Source: JBDTVS01 sp040007095
GTDB lineage: Bacteria; Acidobacteriota; Vicinamibacteria; Vicinamibacterales; CAVVIG01
DNA length: 22,154 bases
Assembly: GCA_040007095.1 (NCBI GenBank)
Contig: JBDTVS010000222.1
Coordinates: 1-22,154 of the forward strand
Direction: 5' to 3'
The notes under the pieces are model-generated. The model did no database searches. It was not told the DNA's origin and saw only the letters and a list, made by a program, of their open reading frames with translations. Made by a program: the position numbers and the translations under genes. Of this stretch, positions 1 through 7,290 are shown piece after piece (the stretch's first letter is position 1; each line of letters starts with the position of its first letter).

Positions 1-2
1 TG

Positions 3-308
3 ACCGGCAGCGACATTCACGACAACCCCGGTCCAGCCCTGGCCATCCGATCGGGGGCGTCGCCTCGGATTGCTCACAATGTGTTTGCTCGAAACGGGCT
101 GTCCGAGCGGGTTCGGGCGCCGCTCATTGTCGAGGACGATGCGGAACCCTCAATCGAGGGCAACGTATTTCAAGGGGTGACCCCGAAAGTGTTCGAGTAC
201 CTGGCCGAGGCGGCGAGGCTGAGTGTCATTCGAGAGAACTGGTTTCCGGACGGTCCGACGGCGAGGACGACAACGCCACCGTCCGCGCGCGGCCGCCAAA
301 GTCGATGA
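3..308 (+). CDS. C-terminal end of a right-handed parallel beta-helix repeat protein (5' end outside window)
   Basis: The frame is open from the window edge and ends in a TGA that overlaps the next gene's start (ATGA at 305-308). The visible ~100 residues contain three spaced repeats of the kind seen in NosD/pectate-lyase-like beta-helix proteins: PRIAHNVFARNG, PSIEGNVFQGV and SVIRENWF, each with the Asn-Val-Phe or Asn-Trp-Phe ladder position. A Pro/Thr/Arg-rich tail follows. Family knowledge says such solenoids bind or process polysaccharides, or act as extracellular recognition surfaces; no catalytic residue is visible in this fragment. The four-base overlap with the kinase implies co-translation, so it probably belongs to the same envelope-signalling operon. 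The N-terminus, any signal peptide and the full length cannot be judged here. Confidence 0.72.
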   Translation, partial: TGSDIHDNPGPALAIRSGASPRIAHNVFARNGLSERVRAPLIVEDDAEPSIEGNVFQGVTPKVFEYLAEAARLSVIRENWFPDGPTARTTTPPSARGRQSR

Positions 309-2296
309 TGACGACCGTCTTCCAGCGTGTCGGACCATACGAAATTCTCGAGGAGATCGGCCGCGGCGGCATGGCGGCGGTGTTTCTCGCCACGGACACG
401 CGGACCGATCGCCGCGTGGCGCTGAAGCTGGTGCCCACGGGCCAGGATCGCGAGGCGCGCGAAATCCTCGAGGCGGAGCAATGGGGGGCGAAACTTCAAG
501 AGCAATTCTGCCGTGTCAGCGGCAATGTGCCGGTGGTCTACGAGCACGGGACCGAATGGGGATATTTCTATATCGCGATGGAGTATCTCGAGGGACGGAC
601 CCTCTCAGAGGTCATCGCAAGCGGTCCGCTGAACTCCGAGCGGGCGGCCGGCATCGCGGTCCAGCTGTGTGAGTTTCTCGAAGCGGCACACGGCTTTTCC
701 GTCACGATCGATGGGCGCCCCCTCCGCTCGCTGCTGCACGGCGATCTCAAGCCTCGCAACATCAAGGTGTCGCCCGACGATCGCGTCAAGGTCCTCGATT
801 TCGGGATCGCCAAAGCACTGTCGCTGAGCCGGAAGGTCACGCGCAACGACTTTGGCAGCATCGCCTATCTGTCGCCCGAGAGGCTCGAATCGGGAGAGAT
901 CGATCCGCACGCGGACTTCTGGGCGCTCGGCGTCCTGCTGTACGAGATGGTGAGCGGCGATCTGCCGTTCCGGGCGCCTGACACGCGCCGATTGGACCAA
1001 CGCATCCAATCGCGACAGCCACCGGCACCACTGATGGGCCGCTGCACGCCTGGCTTGGCGGCGGTGATCGGAAAATTGCTGGCCGCGCGATCCGAGGATC
1101 GATATCCCTCCGCGGTGGCCATCCGGGAAGATCTCGAATGTCTCATCGCGGGACGGGAAACCCAGGCGGAACGGGAAGGCTGGCCGGGCCGGGCCACCGA
1201 TGAACCGCCCACCCGGCGGACACGCCCTCCACAGCATGTCGAAGATGAGGTGACGTGCCGCACGCGAGAAGCGGGTCCCGCTCAGGAGCCGGTGGTTGTC
1301 CCGCGACACGACCTGGTGGGCCGGATGCGGCCGGGGCTTCGCGCCATCCAAACCTTCATGTCACGACGACCCCATTTTCGAACGGCTCTCCTCGTCATCG
1401 CGATCGCCCTGGTCAGCAATGAAATCTGGGTCGCCGCGGTCGCCAGGCGGCTCGCCGCGGCGGTGCCGACCCGGGAACTCGACGGACTCGGCACAGCCTG
1501 GGATGAGTACGAGGCCCTCAACCGCCGCAGCCTGCGGATCGGCGTCATCAGTCTCGAGCACGCGCTCGCGGCGCAGACCGGAGTCCTTGGCGACCGTGTC
1601 ATCGCCAACTATCGGACGGCACGACCATCGGTCAGGGAGACGCAGTGGAAACTGGCGCGCGAGGCATTTGCTCGGGCGGTCAGCGCGGCGCCCAGTCCTC
1701 AGCTCAAGGCATCGCTCCGCTACTGCGATGGACACCTGCATCGGATCGACGGCGAAGCCCGCAAGGCTCGGGGAAAGACCGAGGAGGCGCGGCAGGAGTT
1801 CACCGCCGCCGTGGTCGCCTTTCGAGAAGCCGCCGAGCTCAGGTCGAACTGGCCGGACCCGTTTCTCGGGCTCGCCCGAACGTTCATCTACGGACTCGAG
1901 GACGTCGATCGCGGCGCGGATGCACTCACGCAGGCGCAGCGGTTCGGATACACGCCAGGGGATCGAGAGACCACGCAGCTCGCGGACGGCTATCGTACCC
2001 GCGCCGAAGCGCTGGCGCGGACGGCTCGAACGCTGGCCGGCCTGACACCGGAGCAGGAATACCTCACACGCGCGGCGGAAGCGTACCACCGGTCGCTCGA
2101 CCTCTATGCGAAAGTCATCAGCTTCGCCGACGTCGCCCGCACGATGCGGTCGACGCAGGTCGCGCTCGATCGGATCGAGCAGCGCATCTCCGAGCTCTCC
2201 CAGACCGGTGTCCAACCCGTGCCACTGCGTAATTCCGCCCCGCGTGGTGACGACGCGCGGCCGGCGGGAGCCGCGCCTCAGGAGGGACGGCGATGA
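305..2296 (+). CDS. Transmembrane serine/threonine protein kinase with extracytoplasmic TPR-like domain
   Basis: 663 residues. The N-terminal Hanks-type kinase domain spans about 11-280: glycine loop IGRGGMAAVF (18-27), ATP-anchoring Lys41 in VALKL, catalytic loop HGDLKPRN (145-152, Asp147), DFG (165-167), GSIAYLSPERL activation/P+1 segment (184-194). The HRD arginine is Gly146, so this is a non-RD kinase. A Pro/Arg-rich juxtamembrane linker (about 285-355) leads to one membrane segment (about 361-380). The remaining ~280 residues are helical and Ala/Arg-rich with TPR-like pairs, for example around 490-545 and 585-640, and would lie outside the cytoplasm. It overlaps the preceding gene and the following SEDS-PBP gene by four bases each (ATGA). 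By analogy with PknB-type kinases it likely phosphorylates cell-wall or FHA partners; that role is inference. Confidence 0.93.
   Translation: MMTTVFQRVGPYEILEEIGRGGMAAVFLATDTRTDRRVALKLVPTGQDREAREILEAEQWGAKLQEQFCRVSGNVPVVYEHGTEWGYFYIAMEYLEGRTLSEVIASGPLNSERAAGIAVQLCEFLEAAHGFSVTIDGRPLRSLLHGDLKPRNIKVSPDDRVKVLDFGIAKALSLSRKVTRNDFGSIAYLSPERLESGEIDPHADFWALGVLLYEMVSGDLPFRAPDTRRLDQRIQSRQPPAPLMGRCTPGLAAVIGKLLAARSEDRYPSAVAIREDLECLIAGRETQAEREGWPGRATDEPPTRRTRPPQHVEDEVTCRTREAGPAQEPVVVPRHDLVGRMRPGLRAIQTFMSRRPHFRTALLVIAIALVSNEIWVAAVARRLAAAVPTRELDGLGTAWDEYEALNRRSLRIGVISLEHALAAQTGVLGDRVIANYRTARPSVRETQWKLAREAFARAVSAAPSPQLKASLRYCDGHLHRIDGEARKARGKTEEARQEFTAAVVAFREAAELRSNWPDPFLGLARTFIYGLEDVDRGADALTQAQRFGYTPGDRETTQLADGYRTRAEALARTARTLAGLTPEQEYLTRAAEAYHRSLDLYAKVISFADVARTMRSTQVALDRIEQRISELSQTGVQPVPLRNSAPRGDDARPAGAAPQEGRR
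2281..2286 (+). promoter_or_regulatory. Strong Shine-Dalgarno of the SEDS-PBP gene
   Basis: GGAGGG lies 6 nt before the ATG at 2293, inside the last codons of the kinase gene. It supports the ATGA-overlapping start and coupled but efficient translation of the fusion. Confidence 0.75.
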
Positions 2297-5200
2297 CCGT
2301 CACCTACACGTCCGCCGCCGATCGCGATAGCCGTCGAACACACCAGCGGGCACGTCGGTTTGGAGCGGCCGACCTTTTGATGTGGGCAACGTCCTGCGTG
2401 GCATTCTTCGCCATCGGCCTGGCCTACACCGGACGGCTGCACGTGTTCGAAGCCACGGAGGCGCAGCGCGCCGACACCCGCATCGTCAACTTGAATACGG
2501 TCGTGGACGCCGCGGCACTCGATCCGGCCATGGCGGCCGTCTTCGCCAACGCCGCGGATCGGCAATTCGCCGCGCGGGAGTTGTTACGGTTCGTGGAGAC
2601 CGATCGAAACGCCGGCCGCGCGCAGTCAAACGTCGGCGCCATTACCCATGCGACCGTCCGGCTTGACACGATCGAGCATGAGCCACGGCTCGAGGTGTTG
2701 GCTCGACGTGCGCAGACGGCCCGAGAGGCAGCACCGTCGAGCGCCGACAGTCGGCCTCGGACGATGCCGCTTTTCACCGCCTCGGATCTCGCGGCGGCGA
2801 AGCCATTCCTCTCCGTGCGCTCGCTCGACGCGTTCCGCAATCGGCTGCTGTGGCTCGGCGGGTTCTACCTGCTGGGATTTCAGTTGATCGCGCTGGTCTG
2901 GCGGCTGCGGGGGATCCGCGGCGATCGAGTGCTGTTGGCAGCGGCTCACCTGCTCACCGCCGTCGGCTTCGCGGTCTTGTTGAGTCGCGTCGATCCGCTG
3001 CGCGACAACCTGCTCTTTGTCCGGTACGCGGAAGGCGTGCTGGCCGGTCAACTGCTGATCATGGGGTTGTCGCTGATCGATTTTGGGACCGCCGCGTTTC
3101 TGGAGCTCAGCTACCTTCCGCTCATCGCGGCGGTGTCGCTGTCGGTGCTGTTGATCGCGTTCGGGAGCGGCCCGGGAAGAAGCAGTGCGAAGGTGAACCT
3201 CGGCCCGGTGCAGCCGATCGAGGCGATCCGGCTCCTCCTGGCCCTGTTTCTCGCGGGCTTCTTCGCGCGGCGGTGGGAATTGCTCAGGGGTCTGCGCGGC
3301 AGAAGCATCCGCACCCTGAAGGTGCCGGCCTGGATCGACGTGCCGCGGGGCGAATACGTGCTGCCGGTCCTGGTCGCGGTCGCGACGGCCCTCGGGTTCT
3401 TCTTTATCCAGAAGGATCTCGGGCCGGCGCTGTTGCTGTCTTGCGTGTTCCTCGCGGTCTATGCCGTCGCCAGGGGACGGACCGGTCTGGCCGCGGCGGG
3501 CCTGGTGTTGCTGGTGGCTGGCTTCTACGTCGGCTACCGGCTGGACGTCTCGCACACACTCGTCGAGCGCATCCGCATGTGGCAGTCGCCATGGGACAAC
3601 GCGGTCGCCGGTGGAGACCAGGTCGCCCAGGCGATTTGGGCAATGGCGACAGGCGGACCGTTTGGCACCGGCCTCGGCCTCGGCGACGCTCGCTATTTGC
3701 CGGCGGGCCATACGGACCTGGTGCTGGCAGCTGTTGGCGAGGAGATCGGCGGCGTGGGACTGCTGGTCGTGGCCCTTGCCTACGGGGTCGTCGCGTGGCG
3801 CGGCTTTCGCATCGGCGGCTCCGCGTCGAACGACTACGGCTTTTTTCTGGCGACCGCGCTCACGCTCTTCCTGATCGTTCCGGTGTTTGTCATGGCAGCG
3901 GGTCTGCTGGGCATCACGCCGCTGACGGGCGTCGTGACTCCGTTTCTGAGCTACGGCGGTTCGGCGATGGCCGCGAACTGTGCCGCCCTCGGCCTCCTGT
4001 GCTCAATCCGCGCCGACCGGCGTCCGGCGGCCGACCTCACGACGTTTCGCGCGCCGATTCGATGGCTCGTCATCGGCCTGGCCACATGTGCGGCGGCGCT
4101 GGCTGCGGTGGCGATCGATATTCAGGTCGTGCATGCCGCCGAGTACATCGTGAAGCCGCACCTGGGCGTTCAAGCCGACGGCGGGCGCCGCTACGCCTAC
4201 AATCCGCGCGTCCTCGATGTCGTGCGGGAGCTTCCTCGAGGGACCGTCTACGACCGCACCGGCCTTCCGCTGGCGACCGAGCAGCCGGGCGTCATCGCGG
4301 CGGCGCGTCAGGCGTACCAGCGCCTCGGCGTCTCCCTGGATCGAACCTGCCCAGCTCCTTCGAAACGGTGCTACCCGCTCGGTGGCCGCGCCTTTCACCT
4401 GCTCGGGGACGAGCGGACGCGAGCGAACTGGAGCGCGCCCAACACGTCGTATGTCGAGCGAGACTCGGAAAACAGGTTGCGCGGGTTCGACGATCGAGCG
4501 ACCACCATGCAAACGAACGACTCGTCAGGTCGCCCGATGTGGACGATTCGACGGGACTACCGGGATCTCGTGCCGTTGCTGCGGCATCGTTACGAGCCAG
4601 GTCATCCCGACGTCGCAGCACTGCGCCGTCGGGCGAACGATGTGCGCCTGACGATCGATGCGGGTCTCCAGATTCGCGTGAGCTCGATTGTCGCGAGCTA
4701 CGCCAGGAAGTCGTCCGGCAGGGCGGCGGCGATCGTGCTCGACCCTGATACCGGCGAGTTGCTGGCCAGCGCCAGCTATCCATGGCCTGACGCGGACACC
4801 CCGGAGATCGAGACCGACAATCCAGAAGCGGCGGCCGATCCGCTTCTGGATCGCGCACGGTACGGGCTCTATTCACCAGGTTCTACATTCAAGCTGGTCA
4901 CGGCGGCGGCCGCGCTTCGTCGCGGCGTTGATCCTGACGCCGCCACGTTCGCGTGCGCGCGGTTGCCGGATGGCAGGGTCGGCGCCAGGATCAAGGGGTG
5001 GAATCGACCGATCCGGGACGACGTGCTCGACACGGACCCGCATGGGACGATCGATATGCGCGAAGGCCTCGTCCATTCCTGCAACGCGTACTTCGCCCAA
5101 CTGGCGGTCAGGCTCGGACCGGAGCCGCTGGTCGGCACGGCAGCCCGGCTTGGGATCTCGCTGACCCCGTCCAAGACGGGGGCGCAGCGGGTACGGGAAA

Positions 5201-5643
5201 CCCTTCCGCAGATCGGATACGGACAGGGAGACGTCGTGACGACGCCGATGAGGATGGCCCGGCTGGCGGCGGCGATCGCGTCCGACGGAGTACTCCGTGA
5301 GACACACCAGCAGCGGACCGCGGTTCCACCCGCTGAACCGGACCGGTTCCTGGATTCGAATGCGTCGCGCCTGCTGGCCGGCTACATGCGCGACGTCGTG
5401 CTCACCGGCACGGGGCGCAGCCTGAAGGGCCACCCCTGGCGGATTGCCGGGAAGACCGGCACGGCGGAGATCACCGGGCGTGCGTCACATGCATGGTTCG
5501 TCGGCTTCGCGCCCTACGGCACGGCCAGCAGGCGAATCGCGTTCGCCGTCATCATCGAGAACGCCGGCTACGGCGGCGCCAATGCCGCACCGGTCGCTGG
5601 AGACATCGTCACGGCCGCCGCAGAAAGCGGCCTCGTCCGATAA
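2293..5643 (+). CDS. SEDS glycosyltransferase (FtsW/RodA) fused to class B penicillin-binding transpeptidase
   Basis: 1116 residues in one uninterrupted frame; the start is set by GGAGGG at 2281-2286 and ATGA overlap with the kinase stop. TM1 is about 27-46, followed by a ~135-residue soluble insert (about 49-182), then a multi-pass SEDS domain (about 183-570). SEDS signatures: FIQKDLGPALL (371-381), LPAGHTDLVLAAVGEE (469-484) with Asp475 at the catalytic-Asp position of RodA, and TPLTGVVTPFLSYGGSAM (542-559). Another TM (about 591-612) introduces the PBP half: short pedestal motif LPRGTVYDRTGLPLATE (648-664), then a transpeptidase domain with SxxK (Ser864-Lys867, STFK), SxN (929-931, SCN) and KTG (1054-1056). 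All catalytic motifs of both activities are intact. SEDS proteins polymerise lipid II glycans and bPBPs crosslink them; normally they are two proteins in a complex. Whether it serves elongation, division or another process cannot be decided from sequence. Confidence 0.93.
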   Translation: MTVTYTSAADRDSRRTHQRARRFGAADLLMWATSCVAFFAIGLAYTGRLHVFEATEAQRADTRIVNLNTVVDAAALDPAMAAVFANAADRQFAARELLRFVETDRNAGRAQSNVGAITHATVRLDTIEHEPRLEVLARRAQTAREAAPSSADSRPRTMPLFTASDLAAAKPFLSVRSLDAFRNRLLWLGGFYLLGFQLIALVWRLRGIRGDRVLLAAAHLLTAVGFAVLLSRVDPLRDNLLFVRYAEGVLAGQLLIMGLSLIDFGTAAFLELSYLPLIAAVSLSVLLIAFGSGPGRSSAKVNLGPVQPIEAIRLLLALFLAGFFARRWELLRGLRGRSIRTLKVPAWIDVPRGEYVLPVLVAVATALGFFFIQKDLGPALLLSCVFLAVYAVARGRTGLAAAGLVLLVAGFYVGYRLDVSHTLVERIRMWQSPWDNAVAGGDQVAQAIWAMATGGPFGTGLGLGDARYLPAGHTDLVLAAVGEEIGGVGLLVVALAYGVVAWRGFRIGGSASNDYGFFLATALTLFLIVPVFVMAAGLLGITPLTGVVTPFLSYGGSAMAANCAALGLLCSIRADRRPAADLTTFRAPIRWLVIGLATCAAALAAVAIDIQVVHAAEYIVKPHLGVQADGGRRYAYNPRVLDVVRELPRGTVYDRTGLPLATEQPGVIAAARQAYQRLGVSLDRTCPAPSKRCYPLGGRAFHLLGDERTRANWSAPNTSYVERDSENRLRGFDDRATTMQTNDSSGRPMWTIRRDYRDLVPLLRHRYEPGHPDVAALRRRANDVRLTIDAGLQIRVSSIVASYARKSSGRAAAIVLDPDTGELLASASYPWPDADTPEIETDNPEAAADPLLDRARYGLYSPGSTFKLVTAAAALRRGVDPDAATFACARLPDGRVGARIKGWNRPIRDDVLDTDPHGTIDMREGLVHSCNAYFAQLAVRLGPEPLVGTAARLGISLTPSKTGAQRVRETLPQIGYGQGDVVTTPMRMARLAAAIASDGVLRETHQQRTAVPPAEPDRFLDSNASRLLAGYMRDVVLTGTGRSLKGHPWRIAGKTGTAEITGRASHAWFVGFAPYGTASRRIAFAVIIENAGYGGANAAPVAGDIVTAAAESGLVR

Positions 5644-5671
5644 AGTGTCCGATGAAGTGTCCGATGAAGTG
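5636..5671 (+). repeat. Three tandem copies of a 12-bp unit across the SEDS-PBP stop codon
   Basis: Units are TCCGATAAAGTG (5636-5647), TCCGATGAAGTG (5648-5659) and TCCGATGAAGTG (5660-5671), followed by a degenerate fourth unit TGCAATGACATG (5672-5683) that contains the start codon of the next gene. The first copy differs by one base, which makes the in-frame stop TAA; every further copy also carries an in-frame TGA for the upstream gene. The array fills most of the gap between the two genes. Confidence 0.9.
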
Positions 5672-5680
5672 TGCAATGAC

Positions 5681-6511
5681 ATGAACACCATGGATCTTCT
5701 TGGCAAGGCGCGAAAATTGGAATCCGCGATCGCACGCCGATTCGATCGAGCGGCGCGCGACGCCGTTGGCGCCGGCACGCACGAGCCGCTCGAGATCGTC
5801 CATCTGGTCGTCGAGGCGGCCGAGCGCGAAATTCAGCCGGGCGGCCGCGGCAAACGCGTGTTTCCGTTCAACAGCATCACGCTCTCCGTGCTGGCGTCCT
5901 CGCGTGAGGCACGGGCCCGCTTCGAAGCCGTGTCCGCCGGCGAGCCGACGCTGCGGGACCGGATCATCGAGCACCTGCGGTTGAAGTCGTGCCCGATTGA
6001 CGACCTGACGTTGAACGTCGCCTATGTGGCCAGGGCGCCAAAGGACTGGCGGTATCCGCAATTCAATCTGGCCTTTGCCCGCGTCGCGAGAGCGCCCACG
6101 AGCGACGTTCCCCACGAGCCGGCGGTCGCCCGTCTCGACCTGACGGTGGTGCGAGGCACCGCCGAACGGAAAACCTATTCATTTGTCGCCAAGCGCATCG
6201 ACCTGGGACGCTGCCCCGAAGTGCGAGACGCGCGCAACCGCCTCATCCGGATCAACCATGTGGCGTTCGTCGAACGATCAGGAGACGTCAACCAGAGCGT
6301 GTCGCGCCGCCACGCCCATATCGCTTATGAGCCGACGTCCGGGGGCTATCGCCTGCGCGACGACGGGAGCGTGCACGGCACGAGCGTGGTTCGCAACGGC
6401 AGTACCGTGGTCGTTCCGAAGGGGTCGCTCGGGGTTCGTCTCCGGACGGGAGACGAACTGGTACTGGGAGAGGCGAGGCTGCGAATCAGGTTCGACGGAG
6501 ACTGCGAATGA
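5681..6511 (+). CDS. FHA-domain protein with FhaA-like (DUF3662-like) N-terminal domain
   Basis: 276 residues from ATG 5681; ATG 5690 is an alternative, and there is no strong SD. The C-terminal FHA domain (about 151-275) has the phosphothreonine-binding pattern: Gly176-Arg177, SRRH (198-201), DDGSVHGT (217-224, His in the usual Asn place), then VVRNG. The N-terminal ~125 residues (LLGKARKLESAIARRF..., FPFNSITLSV at 61-70, IIEHL) resemble the N-terminal domain of mycobacterial FhaA, with a PN-x-I-T-L-like strand motif; this assignment is from memory of the family and is moderate. It follows the SEDS-PBP gene by 37 bp, so it is probably in the same operon. By family knowledge it would bind phosphothreonine on the kinase or its substrates and recruit wall-synthesis proteins. 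Confidence 0.85.
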   Translation: MNTMDLLGKARKLESAIARRFDRAARDAVGAGTHEPLEIVHLVVEAAEREIQPGGRGKRVFPFNSITLSVLASSREARARFEAVSAGEPTLRDRIIEHLRLKSCPIDDLTLNVAYVARAPKDWRYPQFNLAFARVARAPTSDVPHEPAVARLDLTVVRGTAERKTYSFVAKRIDLGRCPEVRDARNRLIRINHVAFVERSGDVNQSVSRRHAHIAYEPTSGGYRLRDDGSVHGTSVVRNGSTVVVPKGSLGVRLRTGDELVLGEARLRIRFDGDCE

Positions 6512-6615
6512 CGGATCGTGCCGCACCAGGCCGGCTCTCAGCGCAAGACGAAGTCCTCGCGCACGAATGGGCGACTGGGCGGACGGCCGCGCAAGACGGC
6601 GTAGCTGGTGTCTGA
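6508..6615 (+). CDS. Possible 35-residue ORF coupled to the FHA gene (small gene or remnant)
   Basis: ATG at 6508 overlaps the FHA stop codon as ATGA, the same arrangement used by the genes upstream in this operon. The product would be 35 residues, polar, Ala/Arg/Asp-rich, without a recognisable motif or membrane segment, and ends at TGA 6613-6615. It may be a real small coupled gene, the start of an operon gene that was lost, or chance. No family recognised. Confidence 0.25.
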   Translation: MTDRAAPGRLSAQDEVLAHEWATGRTAAQDGVAGV

Positions 6616-6764
6616 CGACGATCAGGCCCTCGCCACGCAGATCGCGCCGCCTTCTCTGTCTCTCTGACTGGGAACACGTTCTCCGTGTCTCGAGAGGTCG
6701 AAGGCACCCTGATGGAAAGCGGTGAATGCGCGAACAGAATCGTCCCCGGGGATGCCCGCGCCGG

Positions 6765-7277
6765 TCATCCGAGCGCCTCGGGGATCAGACGCCCAAAGTA
6801 GATGACGCCGAGCCACAGGAACAACGAGGCTCCTGCGATCAGCTTCGCAAGCCCTGGTGCATCGTCTCCCGGCCCCAGGTCATCGACTGCCCGGGACATG
6901 CCGGTCACGTAGAACGCCAGCAGGTTCACGCCGGCGAAAGCGATGAACACGAGTTTCAGTTGGAGAAACACGTCGGTCCTGATGACGTCGTACGCCGACA
7001 TCGGCACGTTGGAGCGCATGCCGGTCACGAACACCAAGCCGGTCACGACGCAGAGGGTGAATCCGAACACGCCCCACGGAATGAAGCGCTTCAACGCCAC
7101 CGGTGGCAGGCCCCTGGCCATTCCCAGAACGCGCAGGTCGAACATGCCCACACCGCCGACGAGCAGGATGATCCCGAAGAAGTGAAACGTCTCGCAGAGC
7201 GGCCACACCCAGGAATGCGCGCCGATGAACGCCGCCACCGAGGGCCACTCTATCCACTGGCGAAGAAAGACTTCCAT
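6765..7277 (-). CDS. Multi-pass membrane protein of the oxidase operon, DUF6644-like (copy 2)
   Basis: 170 residues. The ATG at 7277 was chosen over an upstream frame extension because it is preceded by AGGG at SD distance and lies 13 bp after the previous stop. Four to five hydrophobic segments are visible (about 20-50, 65-85, 105-125, 140-160). The TM motif ETFHFFGIILLVGGVGMFDLRVLG matches position by position the ALHTFGMAFLVGLSAMIALRALG stretch in the gene just upstream in the operon, and VFLQLKLVFIAFAG matches FYVKLTAIAGA there. The two are therefore paralogues. Family assignment to DUF6644-type proteins is from memory. The shared His in HxFG could bind metal or heme, but that is speculation. 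Last gene of the operon. Confidence 0.78.
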   Translation of the reverse strand: MEVFLRQWIEWPSVAAFIGAHSWVWPLCETFHFFGIILLVGGVGMFDLRVLGMARGLPPVALKRFIPWGVFGFTLCVVTGLVFVTGMRSNVPMSAYDVIRTDVFLQLKLVFIAFAGVNLLAFYVTGMSRAVDDLGPGDDAPGLAKLIAGASLFLWLGVIYFGRLIPEALG

Positions 7278-7290
7278 GTCGTCACCCTGT

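Noticed and set aside
2626..4748. Long open frames antisense to (361 codons) and in another frame of (632 codons) the SEDS-PBP gene
   Set aside because: Arg/Gly/Pro-rich compositions typical of shadow frames in GC-rich genes; no motif; the SEDS-PBP frame has full domain support.
5173..5181. An earlier KTG (residues 961-963) in the transpeptidase domain
   Set aside because: It lies before the expected third motif; the AGKTGTAEI at 1052-1060 followed by AWFVGFAP is the catalytic KTG.
6674..6688. ACACG-TTCTC-CGTGT hairpin between the convergent operons as a bidirectional terminator
   Set aside because: Only a 5-bp stem and no T-run on either side; too weak to call.
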